A stretch of 64,000 nt of DNA from Mycobacterium sp. ACS1612 (lineage in GTDB: Bacteria > Actinomycetota > Actinomycetes > Mycobacteriales > Mycobacteriaceae), in NCBI RefSeq assembly GCF_001667505.1, contig NZ_LZHZ01000063.1, forward strand, positions 124,001 through 188,000, given 5' to 3'. Below are positions 33,404-42,105 of the stretch, piece by piece. The position numbers were made by a program, and so were the translations under genes. Numbering within the stretch: position 1 is the first letter of the stretch; each line of letters begins with the position of its first letter. The notes under the pieces are model-generated. The model saw nothing but the letters and a program-made list of their open reading frames with translations. It was not told the DNA's origin and did no database searches.

Positions 33404-34404
33404 TGGCTCGACTCCTGAATCGTCGACAGCTGTCGGTTGGTGGCGGCGGCGCAGTCCAGGACCGCTTGGCCCGCGGGGTCTTCGGCGGTGGACGGGACCA
33501 CGGCCACCGTGTCGGCGCCTGCGCTCAAATAGGCGTGTAGTCGCGCCGTGACCTCGTTTTGGTCGCCGAACGCGCCCACTTGTTCCAGAAGGCCGAGCGG
33601 AATCGCGGCCGCCAACTCCGCACGGCGGGTGCCCGCACGGGCCTTCTTCACCAGGTCCGCGTAGCCCAGTCCGGCGAACATCTCGCCGTATCCAGGCGGC
33701 CCGAGATATACGGCCAATTGCCCGGCAGCCTGTCGCACCGCCGCGTCGCCTGGCCGCAGGGCGGCGGGCACCCACACCGTCAGGTGGGGCGGTTCGCGAT
33801 CCACCGCGGCGGCGTAGGCGTTCACCCGTTCCCGGACGTCTGCGACGCGCTCCGGTGTGGCCAGGTTCAGCACCACCTCGTCGGCGGTCTGCGCCGCCAA
33901 CCGGATCATCGCCGGACCGAATGGCCCGACCCCAATGCTGCTGTGCGGCAATGCCTGGCGAAGCCGGAATCCGTGACTGCGGACGTGGTGTCCGTCGAAG
34001 TCGGCGCGCTCCCCGCGCAGCATCGAGCGCAGGCAGTCGATGGTCTCGCGCATGCGGTCGGCGCTGTGCCGCCAATCCCGATCGTGCCACCCGGCGACGA
34101 TGGCCGGGCTGGAAGCGCCGAGCGCGACGTCGACGTCGCAGCCGGTCAACGCGGCGACCGAACTCGCCCCCAGCGCTATGGCCGCCGGGGTCCGCACGCT
34201 GATCGGTAACGGCCCCAGCGCCAGCCGGATGTCCGGCGCCCGCAGGGCGATCGCGGTGGCCAGCGCGAACGCATCGAAACTGGCCATCTCACCGATCCAA
34301 AGTCGTTTCAGCCCAATGTTGTTGACGGCCTGCGCGATGTCGACGGCCTCGCCGTCGGGGCGGTCCAACCAGAACGGCAGCACCGCTTCGATCGACGCAC
34401 TCAC
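33400..34404 (-). CDS. LLM-class F420-dependent oxidoreductase
   Basis: A 334-residue luciferase-like (bacterial luciferase/F420-dependent) protein: KRLWIGEMASFDAFALATAI, ALGPLPISVRTPAAIALGAS, GVGPFGPAMIRLAAQTADEV and VWVPAALRPGDA are typical. GTG 34404 overlaps the stop of the upstream acyl-CoA-dehydrogenase-like gene (GTGA); the open frame further upstream belongs to that gene's opposite reading. The cofactor could be F420 or FMN. It acts with its coupled neighbours in oxidation or reduction of an unknown organic substrate. Confidence 0.85.
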   Translation of the reverse strand: MSASIEAVLPFWLDRPDGEAVDIAQAVNNIGLKRLWIGEMASFDAFALATAIALRAPDIRLALGPLPISVRTPAAIALGASSVAALTGCDVDVALGASSPAIVAGWHDRDWRHSADRMRETIDCLRSMLRGERADFDGHHVRSHGFRLRQALPHSSIGVGPFGPAMIRLAAQTADEVVLNLATPERVADVRERVNAYAAAVDREPPHLTVWVPAALRPGDAAVRQAAGQLAVYLGPPGYGEMFAGLGYADLVKKARAGTRRAELAAAIPLGLLEQVGAFGDQNEVTARLHAYLSAGADTVAVVPSTAEDPAGQAVLDCAAATNRQLSTIQESSH

Positions 34405-35531
34405 AACATCGCCGTTTCCGTCGGCTGGTTCAGCAGGATCCGGCCGGGGAGTTCGCGGGAGGCCAGGTTCACCTGGAAATGCGCGGTGGCGGTGAAGGCA
34501 TCGCGGAACCGACGTTGCAGCGGTACTCCGTCGTAGATCGCGCTGCCGCCGGCCAGGTCGTACATGGTTCGCACCACATCGGCCGCGGCGCGCACCCCGT
34601 GCGTGGCGGCCAGCCGCAACCGGGTGCGCTCCTTTACCGGCACCGATGGACCGGCTTCGCTTGCTTGCCAAGCAGTTTCGACTGCCTGGTAGTAGAGTGC
34701 GCGTGCGCTCTCCAGCTCCGCCTCGGCCCCGGCGACGGCCGCCTGGATGGCAGGGCGTTCGGCGAGCATGCGCGCAGAAGCCTGCGCCTTCTTGGTCCCG
34801 GCCAACTCGACGAAGTCATCGATGGCGGCGCGGGCGTTGCCCATTGCGGCCGCGGTGATGCACGCCGCGAAGAATCCGAAGGGCGGGAAGCGGTACAGCG
34901 GCCGGTCGATCACCGGCCCGTCGAACAACGACAGCACCCGGTCATCCGGAACAAACACCTCATCGGCCACCGCGTCGTGACTTCCGGTGCCACGCAGGCC
35001 GAGGGTGTGCCACGTGTCGAGCACCTGCAGTTGCTCCGTTGGCAATGCGACCACCGCGGGGCGGTCGTCGAGCACACACCCCGCGAAAAGCACGTCGGCG
35101 TGAGTGATGCCGCTGCAGAACCCCCACCGTCCCGACACCACCACCCCGCCGGACACCCTGTGGGCCTTGCCTTGTGGAGCCCACACGCCCGCCGCCACAC
35201 CACGTCCGCCACCGAAGTACTCCTCCCGGCTGGCCGGCGGCAGGTATGCGATCAGCAGGCTTGCCGTCGTCGCGATCGAGACGCACCACCCGGCCGACGT
35301 GTCGCCGCGGGCGATCTGTTCGGCGCAACGCAGCGCGGTGCCCGGGTCCAACTCGGGACCGTCCACCTCGACGGGGGCGCCTGCCCGCAGCAGGCCGGCG
35401 TCGCGCAGCACATCGACGAGTTCGGCGGGCAACCGGCGCTCGGCATCGATCTGCGGCCCCAAACCGGCCGCCATGTCGGCGATCTGTCGGGCACGCTCGT
35501 GAATGTCCGACTGTGTCGTGTCTGCGTTCAC
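34401..35531 (-). CDS. Acyl-CoA-dehydrogenase-fold flavoprotein (HsaA/DszC-like monooxygenase type)
   Basis: 376 residues from GTG 35531 (AGGA 5-6 nt upstream). ACAD fold: ARGDTSAGWCVSIATTASLL, VVSGRWGFCSGITHADVLFA and GLRGTGSHDAVADEVFVPDD are signatures of the flavin-dependent group D monooxygenases (HsaA, DszC) rather than true acyl-CoA dehydrogenases; the dehydrogenase base motif is absent. It needs a separate flavin reductase, not evident here. First gene of a three-gene coupled operon, divergent from a TetR across twin operators (35552-35590). Confidence 0.82.
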   Translation of the reverse strand: MNADTTQSDIHERARQIADMAAGLGPQIDAERRLPAELVDVLRDAGLLRAGAPVEVDGPELDPGTALRCAEQIARGDTSAGWCVSIATTASLLIAYLPPASREEYFGGGRGVAAGVWAPQGKAHRVSGGVVVSGRWGFCSGITHADVLFAGCVLDDRPAVVALPTEQLQVLDTWHTLGLRGTGSHDAVADEVFVPDDRVLSLFDGPVIDRPLYRFPPFGFFAACITAAAMGNARAAIDDFVELAGTKKAQASARMLAERPAIQAAVAGAEAELESARALYYQAVETAWQASEAGPSVPVKERTRLRLAATHGVRAAADVVRTMYDLAGGSAIYDGVPLQRRFRDAFTATAHFQVNLASRELPGRILLNQPTETAML

Positions 35532-35551
35532 CGCGTCCTGGCCTCTCCAAG

Positions 35552-35590
35552 AGCTACACTGCCGTAGCTTAAAGCTACGCTACTGTAGCT
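35552..35590. promoter_or_regulatory. Two tandem identical-arm operators
   Basis: AGCTAC-ACTGCC-GTAGCT (35552-35569) and AGCTAC-GCTACT-GTAGCT (35573-35590) are two perfect dyads with the same arms, 6-nt spacers and a 21-nt repeat period (two helical turns). Between them GTAGCTT-A-AAGCTAC is also a perfect palindrome. They lie between divergent starts at 35531 and 35623. Expected effect: cooperative binding of two TetR dimers that block both promoters. Confidence 0.75.
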
Positions 35591-35622
35591 TCACTACCAT
35601 GGCGACTGTCAAGGAGGTGCCG

Positions 35623-36240
35623 ATGGCCCAGACCGCGCAACGGCGCAATCGGCCTTACGCCCCCCGACTGTCGCCCCAGCAGCGTCGCGAACAACTGCTG
35701 GACATCGTGCTCGACGTGATCGACACCGAAGGAGTCGGCTCGGTCAGCATGGATGCGGTTGCCCGCCGCGCAGGAGTCACCCGACCGGTGGTGTACGGCC
35801 AATTCACCGATGCCAACGCGATGTTGCGCGCCTGCCTCGACCGCGAGGAACAACGGGCCCTGGCGCAGATTCTGGACGCCATGCCCGCCGACGGTGCGGA
35901 CACCGCCGAGGCGTTTCACCGTCTGTTCGACACGTACTTGACTGCGGTCGCCGACGCACCTCAGCGATGGCGATCGATCTTCATGATCGCTCCGAGCTGG
36001 ACTCCCACCCTGAGTAGGAGCATCGCAAGGATCCGCGCCCGCATGGTGCTGGATTCCGAAGTGGCACTGCGCAAGTCACGCGCGGGCGGCAGACAGGCCG
36101 ACCGGGAACTGTTGGCCCACCACCTGGTGGCCGCACTGTGGGAATCGGGACGACTGCTGTTGGTGGCTCCCGACGAGTACAGCCACAAGCGGCTGCTGCG
36201 CTCGCTGGACGCGATGTTCGTCGCGCTCACGCAGCGGTGA
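35623..36240 (+). CDS. TetR family regulator of the divergent oxidoreductase operon
   Basis: 205 residues from ATG 35623, chosen because AAGGAGGT (35611-35618) precedes it; an in-frame ATG at 35599 lacks such a site. HTH near residues 35-65 (VSMDAVARRAGVTRPVVYGQ). The C-terminal region (LFDTYLTAVADAPQRWRSIF) is a TetR ligand domain without known specificity. It probably represses itself and the 35531-32405 operon through the twin operators. It abuts the convergent protease gene with no spacer. Confidence 0.88.
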   Translation: MAQTAQRRNRPYAPRLSPQQRREQLLDIVLDVIDTEGVGSVSMDAVARRAGVTRPVVYGQFTDANAMLRACLDREEQRALAQILDAMPADGADTAEAFHRLFDTYLTAVADAPQRWRSIFMIAPSWTPTLSRSIARIRARMVLDSEVALRKSRAGGRQADRELLAHHLVAALWESGRLLLVAPDEYSHKRLLRSLDAMFVALTQR

Positions 36241-37626
36241 CTACGACGACTTCTTGGCGTCCGGCTTGATGGTCAGCGTGACGGTCTTACCGTCGCGCAG
36301 CACCTCGATCGGCGCGTCCTGACCGATCTTGAGTTGCCGAACCCCGACGGTGAGCTCGTCGAGGCTGTTGATCTTGCGGTCGCCGATCTTGACGATGACG
36401 TCCTTCTCAGCGAGGCCCGCGCGCTGGGCGGGGCTGTTCGGGTTGACCTTGGTGACCCGCGCGCCCCCGGTTCCGCTGTCGTTCACCGACTCTGCGGTGA
36501 TGCCCAGTGTCGCGTGCGCGATCTTGCCGTCACGGATCAGTGTCTCGACGACGTACCTGGCCTCGTTGATCGGGATCGCAAAGCCGAGGCCGCTGGCGCT
36601 GTCGGACAGCGACTTGCTGGCCGTGTTGATGCCGATCACTTCGGAGTTCATGTTGACCAGCGGTCCGCCCGAGTTGCCGTGGTTGATCGACGCGTCGGTC
36701 TGCACGGCGTCAATCACGGTCTTGGTGTCCGAACCCTCACCGGACAGCGGAACCGCCCGATGCAGTGCGCTGATGATGCCCTGGGTATCGGTACTGCGCA
36801 GGCCGAGCGGTGCGCCCGCGGCCATCACCTGATCACCAACCCGCACCCTGTCGGAATCGCCGAGGCGCGCAACCGACAACTTGTCGACGTTGTCGACCTT
36901 GAGCACGGCCAGGTCCGTCTCGGGATCGCGTCCGACGAGGTTGGCGGGCGCCTGCTTGCCGTCGTTGAAGATCACCGACAACTTGAACTTGTCCGGGCTG
37001 GCCGCGGCCTCCGAGATCACGTGGTTGTTGGTGATGATGTAACCGCGGCCGTCGATGACCACTCCCGAGCCCTGTGACCCCTCGGTGTCGCTGATCGCCT
37101 GAATCGTCACCACCGAATCACCAATCGCCGCAGCGACTTTGGCCATCTGCCCGGAGGGCAGGCGGTCGGTGTCCGTGGTGTTGAGGGTGATCTTCGGGAT
37201 GGTGAAGGCCTCGATTACCTCCGCGGTCTTGCGGCCCATCCAGCCGCCGACGAGGCCGATCAGTACCGCGATGACCGCCAGCATCACCAGCGCGGGCCGG
37301 GAGACCCTGCCGCCGAACAGAATGTCGCGCACACCGAGCTTCTGTGTCGGGAGCGATGGTGGCGGCGGCGCGTGCGGCGGTTCTGCCGCGACCGGTGCTG
37401 GCACCGCCTCGGCGGCCCGCACCGGTTCGTCGTCGGAGTCGGCGGTCAGCGATGGGCCGAAGGCCTCGGCCAGCACCTGGTGCGGCGGCTGGTTGGTCGG
37501 CGTGTACTGGCCCTGGTCGCGGTCATCGGCGGGCAGGAAGGAGCTGTCCACCCCATCTGGGCGGCCGAAGGCGCGCTGTGTCGCAACATCGACCGCAGGG
37601 CCGCTGCTCTGATCCCGATCGGTCAC
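36241..37626 (-). CDS. HtrA/DegP-type serine protease with PDZ domain (PepD-like)
   Basis: 461 residues from GTG 37626. Cytoplasmic Pro-rich N-terminus of about 108 residues, one membrane anchor (about 111-130), trypsin-like domain with His202 (TNNHVIS), Asp238 (DPETDLAVLKV) and Ser319 (INHGNSGGPL), then a PDZ domain near 365-455 (VNPNSPAQRAGLAEKDVIVK). Length and layout match mycobacterial PepD (Rv0983). Its role is envelope protein quality control. In M. tuberculosis pepD adjoins mprAB; no two-component pair is next to this gene, so it may be a paralogue. Confidence 0.9.
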   Translation of the reverse strand: MTDRDQSSGPAVDVATQRAFGRPDGVDSSFLPADDRDQGQYTPTNQPPHQVLAEAFGPSLTADSDDEPVRAAEAVPAPVAAEPPHAPPPPSLPTQKLGVRDILFGGRVSRPALVMLAVIAVLIGLVGGWMGRKTAEVIEAFTIPKITLNTTDTDRLPSGQMAKVAAAIGDSVVTIQAISDTEGSQGSGVVIDGRGYIITNNHVISEAAASPDKFKLSVIFNDGKQAPANLVGRDPETDLAVLKVDNVDKLSVARLGDSDRVRVGDQVMAAGAPLGLRSTDTQGIISALHRAVPLSGEGSDTKTVIDAVQTDASINHGNSGGPLVNMNSEVIGINTASKSLSDSASGLGFAIPINEARYVVETLIRDGKIAHATLGITAESVNDSGTGGARVTKVNPNSPAQRAGLAEKDVIVKIGDRKINSLDELTVGVRQLKIGQDAPIEVLRDGKTVTLTIKPDAKKSS

Positions 37627-37725
37627 GCGTACATCACTTCTTCCCGGCGCTGAACTGCATAACAACCGTACCGGAGGCACAGGTTTGCCCAGCACCACGG
37701 CGCTGACGCCGCGACCGGCCTGTGC

Positions 37726-38874
37726 TCAGGGGCCGGCCTGAAGGGACAGCACGGTGATGTCGGGCGGTGCGCCGATCCGCACCGGCGGACCCCAGAACCC
37801 CGCGCCGCGCGTGACATACAGCTGGGTGCCGTCCACCGTGGACAGTCCTGCGAGGCTGGGCTGCGCCGCCCGGACCACGTAGTGGAACGGCCAGAGCTGC
37901 CCTCCGTGGGTGTGTCCGGACAGTTGCAGATCGACGTCACGGGCGGCGGCCTCCCGGACCATCACCGGCTGGTGGGCGAGTAGAACAGTCGGACGCGACG
38001 GGTCCGTTCCGGTCATGGCGCGATCGAAATCGGGCCCGTGCGCGCGTTTGGCGCCTGCGACGTCGTTGACGCCGACCAGATCGAAGGCCGCCGCGCCCCG
38101 CCGGATCGCGGTGTTCTCGTTTTGTAGCGGGCGTACCCCGAGCCGCTCTAGTTCGCGCAGCCAAGACGACGTGTCGTCGACGAAGTACTCGTGGTTGCCG
38201 GTGACGAAGTAGGCACCTTCGCGAGAAACCAAGTCGGCCAACGGCTCAGCTGCCGAACCGAGTTCCGCGACGGTGCCGTCCACCAGATCGCCGACGATGG
38301 CGACGAGGTCCGGTGCGGATCCGTTGATCATCCTGACGATGCGCTCGGTGTGCGCGCGACCCGCCAGCGGGCCGAGGTGGATGTCCGATACGACCGCGAT
38401 GCGGAAGCCGTGAAAAGCCGGGTCGAGGCGGCGCAGCCGCACCGGCACAGCGAGCAGCTCAGGCGGCCCCAACGCGATGCGAGCGCCCCCACCGACAAGG
38501 CCCACCGCCGCCGCCCCGGCCGCCACCGCCGTCGCCCTGGCGAGGAACAGCCGTCGGCTGATCGCCTGCTCGGCGGTGGCGCGCCGTCGCCGCCACGACA
38601 ACGCGAGCCGCACCGGTTCCGTCGCGAGCAGGATCAGGAACAGGTATGCGGCCAGACCGAACCAGAGGTAGCCGGGCCACGCGACCCACGCCGCCCTGGC
38701 GGCGCCGATGACGCGCGGCGCCACGAGCGCCGCGACCAGTAGCGCTGCTGATGCCGCCAGGGCGGCGGTCAACGCCCACCGCGTGCGTCCCGGCCGCGTC
38801 GTGTCTTTGACCAGACGTAGCCACAGATACACATGGATCAGCGCAAGGACCGTGACGAGGACGACGAAGAACAT
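37726..38874 (-). CDS. Membrane-anchored metallophosphoesterase
   Basis: 382 residues. Three N-terminal membrane segments (about 1-21, 35-55 and 68-92), an Arg-Arg segment (RRRRATAEQAISRRLFLARA) before another hydrophobic stretch, then a calcineurin-like domain with the complete motif series VVSDIHLGP, VGDLVDG, TGNHEYF and LSGHTHGGQLWPF. YkuE/YaeI-type family, which acts on lipid or nucleotide phosphoesters. ATG 38874 lies 1 nt after the tenA stop. A close paralogue lies at 40136-41344. Confidence 0.85.
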   Translation of the reverse strand: MFFVVLVTVLALIHVYLWLRLVKDTTRPGRTRWALTAALAASAALLVAALVAPRVIGAARAAWVAWPGYLWFGLAAYLFLILLATEPVRLALSWRRRRATAEQAISRRLFLARATAVAAGAAAVGLVGGGARIALGPPELLAVPVRLRRLDPAFHGFRIAVVSDIHLGPLAGRAHTERIVRMINGSAPDLVAIVGDLVDGTVAELGSAAEPLADLVSREGAYFVTGNHEYFVDDTSSWLRELERLGVRPLQNENTAIRRGAAAFDLVGVNDVAGAKRAHGPDFDRAMTGTDPSRPTVLLAHQPVMVREAAARDVDLQLSGHTHGGQLWPFHYVVRAAQPSLAGLSTVDGTQLYVTRGAGFWGPPVRIGAPPDITVLSLQAGP

Positions 38875-38875
38875 G

Positions 38876-39496
38876 TCAACTTTCGGGTGCGTACGCCGCC
38901 TGGAAGAACGCGAGTTCGAGTTCCATGGCGCGCCGGTACGCGGTGCGCACGCCTGGGGTGTCGCCGCCCTGTTCGTCGAGCAGTCGCTCCAACGATCGCG
39001 CAATGTCCTCGAATGCCGGATCGGCATAGGTCTGCACCCATTCGGCGTACGGCCCCGCCGTGCTCGCGTCCAGCGACGACCCCAGCCAGGCGTACAACCG
39101 CATGCACGGCGTCATCGCCGCGAAGATCTCGTCCAGCCCTCGACTGCACGCGGTGGCGAGCAGGAACTCCGTGTACGCGAGCGTCGCCGGCCGGGGCGTG
39201 ACGTCAGCCATGTCGATCCCCCATGCGGCGGCGTAGGAGGAGTGCAGTCCGAGTTCTTGCCGAACCCCGGTGAGCAGATCGGCCAGGGTCAGCAGCGTCG
39301 AGGTGTCCTTGCTGCGGACCAGGGCCATGGCGTATGCGCGGGCGAAGGATTCGAGGAAGAACGCGTCTTGAGCGACGTAGCCCGCAAACAGCGCCCGCGG
39401 CAGTGTGCCGTCGCCGATGCCGCGGACGAACGGATGCGCGAGAACGTCGGCCGTCACGTCGGCGTTGGCGGCCCACAATTGTTCAGAAAGCCTCAT
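38876..39496 (-). CDS. tenA: TenA/thiaminase II family protein
   Basis: 206 residues, all-helical TenA fold. Markers: WAANADVTADVLAHPFVRGI, YVAQDAFFLESFARAYAMAL, and AMTPCMRLYAWLGSSL with the Cys at the position of the TenA nucleophile. TenA enzymes hydrolyse aminopyrimidine products of thiamine breakdown for salvage. No thiamine biosynthesis genes are near and no complete TPP riboswitch could be built upstream. It is followed immediately by the metallophosphoesterase. Confidence 0.85.
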   Translation of the reverse strand: MRLSEQLWAANADVTADVLAHPFVRGIGDGTLPRALFAGYVAQDAFFLESFARAYAMALVRSKDTSTLLTLADLLTGVRQELGLHSSYAAAWGIDMADVTPRPATLAYTEFLLATACSRGLDEIFAAMTPCMRLYAWLGSSLDASTAGPYAEWVQTYADPAFEDIARSLERLLDEQGGDTPGVRTAYRRAMELELAFFQAAYAPES

Positions 39497-39644
39497 CGGC
39501 CTCCCTTCTCCTCAATGGTCAAAACCAGCTGTTTCTTGATTGTTATTCAGGTTTGTCTCAGTTGTCACATGGGTAACTCTGGTACCAGTGGTGTAGTGGC
39601 ACACCACCGTCCACAGCGAAGAAAGAGATGAATGGAACATCCCG

Positions 39645-40151
39645 ATGAACACTGTTCTGTACTTCAGCCCCAGCGGCGCCGCTTATGAGACCCGCGCGTA
39701 CACCGCCGCGGATATCGCCCAGCTTGTCGACAACCACGGTTTGCAGTGCTTGACCAGCGCGGATCGGCAGTTCGACTTCTGGTTCACCTCCTCTACCCGT
39801 CGCTGCCAACGCCGCGCCAATCGGATCGCCACTGAACTGCTGCTCGCCACCACGTCCTTCACCGCGCGGACGGTCCCGTTGCTGCGTGGCCACGTCGTCG
39901 TTGCCACTCATGATTCGGACGGCGATCTCGACGGCCTCAGCTGGCAACAGTTGGACCTGCTGGCTCAAAAAGGCCGGTCACTGACCAGCCGTGAAGAACG
40001 AATCCTCAACCGCCGCTTCGCGCGTGACGAGCGCCGCCAACGGCGCCACCGCTCAGTGAATGCCACGGCAGAAGTGAAGCTCTTGCGTCGCAATACAGAC
40101 GAGCTGACCGGACCTGTTGCCCATCGTCGAGGTGGTCAGTCCGCGGCCTGA
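39645..40151 (+). CDS. Unknown protein, basic C-terminal half
   Basis: 168 residues. The N-terminal half (SGAAYETRAYTAADIAQLVD, then RQFDFWFTSSTRRCQRRANR) looks globular; the C-terminal half is Arg-rich (SREERILNRRFARDERRQRR) and could bind nucleic acid. No family is recognised. ATG 39645 is the only in-frame candidate nearby. It overlaps the convergent metallophosphoesterase by 16 nt. The 5' region is A+T rich (TTGATTGTTATTCAGG), a likely promoter shared with tenA. Confidence 0.55.
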   Translation: MNTVLYFSPSGAAYETRAYTAADIAQLVDNHGLQCLTSADRQFDFWFTSSTRRCQRRANRIATELLLATTSFTARTVPLLRGHVVVATHDSDGDLDGLSWQQLDLLAQKGRSLTSREERILNRRFARDERRQRRHRSVNATAEVKLLRRNTDELTGPVAHRRGGQSAA

Positions 40152-41344
40152 GGTCGACTGCGGGCGGTCCGCAGCGTCAGCAGGGTGATCTCACTGGGCG
40201 CGAACACGCGAAACGGCGGGCCCCAGAACCCGGTTCCCCGGCTCGTGTACAGCTGGGTCCGTTCACCGTGGCGGCTGAGCCCGTGCACCACCGGTTGCTC
40301 GAGGCGGACCAGCAGATGGAACGGCCAGATCTGCCCACCGTGGGTGTGGCCCGACACCTGGAGATCGACGCCGGCGTGCACGGCGTGGACAACCTGTTTC
40401 GGTTGGTGCGCGAGCAGTAACACCGGCAAGGTGCGGTCGGCCCCCGCGAGTGCGGCGTCCAGATTCGCGCCGTGCCCGTGCACACCGGACGTCTGCGCGG
40501 TGGCATCGTCGACGCCGGCGACGATCAGGCGGTCACCGCCGCGTTCGACGACGATGTGCCGGTTGTGCAGAGGCGTCCAGCCGACGCTGTCCATGTAGTC
40601 CAGCCAGCCCTGCGCCTCGTTGAAGTATTCGTGGTTGCCCGTGACGTACACCCTGGCCGAGGTGGCCCGGACAATTGCCAGCGGGCTGGCCTGCGTCTCG
40701 CGGATGTCGACGGTGCCGTCGGCGATGTCCCCGACATGGCCGACGACGTCGGCGTCGAGCGTGTTCACCCGCGCAGCGACGGCTGCCGACCACCGGGCGC
40801 GGTCGATCGGCCCGTAGTGGGTGTCGGTGATCAGCACCACGCGCAGGCCGTCAAGGCCGGCGCCGAGTCCCGCGATGGCGACGTCGACCTTCTTGACCCG
40901 TGGGATGCGCATCGCCTCGGCATAGCCCCAGATCAGAAGTCCGACCACGATGACTACGACCGCCGCTGCGACCACCCGGGACCGCAACGGACTGTCGAAA
41001 CCGGCGAACAGCAACGCCAATTGCGCAATCTGGCCGAGCACCGACCAGGTGAACAGCACCCACACCGCGCCGAGCAGAGCGAGTCCTGTGGCGGCGGCCC
41101 AGTCGAGATGCCGGTGGCCATGGCCCAGCCCCAGCAGCACCGGCAGCGCGATCGCGGTGACCACGAAAATCGTTGTGCCGCCGAGGAAGACGGGAAGCGG
41201 CCAAGCCGCACCTGAACCCATCAGCACCCACCACGGCACGCCGAACAGCAGAGCCAACACACACGTGACAACGGTCATGCGCCGCCATCGCCGCCGCGGG
41301 CGGTCGACGGATTCGACTACGTCTGCCGGGGTCTCTGTCGTCAC
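40136..41344 (-). CDS. Membrane-anchored metallophosphoesterase (paralogue)
   Basis: 402 residues with four N-terminal membrane segments (first about 25-45) and a C-terminal calcineurin-like domain: VLITDTHYGP, VGHVGDIAD, VTGNHEYF and VSGHTHGGQIWPF. The ending (TRGTGFWGPPFRVFAPSEIT) is nearly the same as in the 37726-38874 protein (TRGAGFWGPPVRIGAPPDIT), so the two arose by duplication and now flank tenA and the unknown gene. The substrate is unknown. Confidence 0.87.
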   Translation of the reverse strand: MTTETPADVVESVDRPRRRWRRMTVVTCVLALLFGVPWWVLMGSGAAWPLPVFLGGTTIFVVTAIALPVLLGLGHGHRHLDWAAATGLALLGAVWVLFTWSVLGQIAQLALLFAGFDSPLRSRVVAAAVVVIVVGLLIWGYAEAMRIPRVKKVDVAIAGLGAGLDGLRVVLITDTHYGPIDRARWSAAVAARVNTLDADVVGHVGDIADGTVDIRETQASPLAIVRATSARVYVTGNHEYFNEAQGWLDYMDSVGWTPLHNRHIVVERGGDRLIVAGVDDATAQTSGVHGHGANLDAALAGADRTLPVLLLAHQPKQVVHAVHAGVDLQVSGHTHGGQIWPFHLLVRLEQPVVHGLSRHGERTQLYTSRGTGFWGPPFRVFAPSEITLLTLRTARSRPQAAD

Positions 41345-41478
41345 GTCTGAATCTTCTGGTTGGTTGCGGGTACATCGACGACGTTACCGGGGCCTGCGCC
41401 GTGCGGTGTGCGGCGGATGCGCCCGCCAAATAGGGCCGCCTCCGCGGCGAATTGCAGGCCGCGCGTTTTCGGCGTCCG

Positions 41479-41754
41479 TTACGCGTGCACAAGTCGAATC
41501 ACAACTGCGGAATCTGGATTCGAGTCACTCACTCCGCGAGTGACGAGTTCGCCGTAGAACTTGCGAAGGGCGGTCACACGCCTACGGATCGTGCTTTCGC
41601 TGTACTTCCGTCGGCGCAGCAACGCAACGTATTGACGAAGGTCTTTCTCAGAAAGTTTCAGGATGTCCTTCCCACGCGCTTGCGCCCACCAGAACACGTC
41701 ATCCAAGTCGCCCCAGTAGGCGCGCGCGGTGTTCTTGCCGTAGCTCAGCAGCAC
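41479..41754 (-). pseudogene. N-terminal fragment of a tyrosine recombinase/integrase
   Basis: 91 residues from GTG 41754 that match only the SAM-like core-binding domain of XerC/phage integrases (YGKNTARAYWGDLDDVFWWA, KDLRQYVALLRRRKYSESTI, TALRKFYGELVTRG). The catalytic domain with the R-H-R-Y residues is absent; the frame ends after DSAVVIRLVHA. It is either the remnant of an excised or decayed element or a stand-alone DNA-binding protein. The following 130 nt to 41345 show no further integrase sequence. Confidence 0.65.
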
Positions 41755-41856
41755 GCTCTCCCGAATCTCGGCGAACCGCCCTTATGCTTTTTCAACCTCT
41801 ACCTGCAGTTTTAGCGTTGTCATCGGAACATCCACTACGGATCCGAGGAGCAGGCA

Positions 41857-42078
41857 ATGCGCCGGCAACCGATCAACCGCACGGCAGAGTCACGCCGGCC
41901 AGTGCTCGACGCCGCCCAGAGGCTCGCGCGATTGGCAATCGTCAGCTGCGTCATTCTGGTGCTTGCATACTTCGGACTCGCCGCCGTCGTGGTCATCCGT
42001 ACTGGCGACGTTGAAGCCGTCGCCGAGGTCGGACGCGCGGCTGCGGACCTGATTCGCGCGCTCATTAAATACGACTGA
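41857..42078 (+). CDS. Small single-span membrane protein, unknown function
   Basis: 73 residues: basic N-terminus, one membrane segment (AIVSCVILVLAYFGLAAVVV near 28-47) and an acidic/Ala tail ending ALIKYD. The start is supported by GAGGAG 6-7 nt upstream. It is divergent from the integrase fragment and may be residual cargo of the same element. No family is recognised. Confidence 0.55.
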   Translation: MRRQPINRTAESRRPVLDAAQRLARLAIVSCVILVLAYFGLAAVVVIRTGDVEAVAEVGRAAADLIRALIKYD

Positions 42079-42105
42079 ACGAGCAGCGGAAGGAATCGAT
42101 CATCG

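Noticed and set aside
39497..39644. Possible TPP riboswitch upstream of tenA
   Set aside because: CTGAGA and ACCTGA-like fragments occur on the minus strand, but the remaining conserved core and stems could not be assembled.
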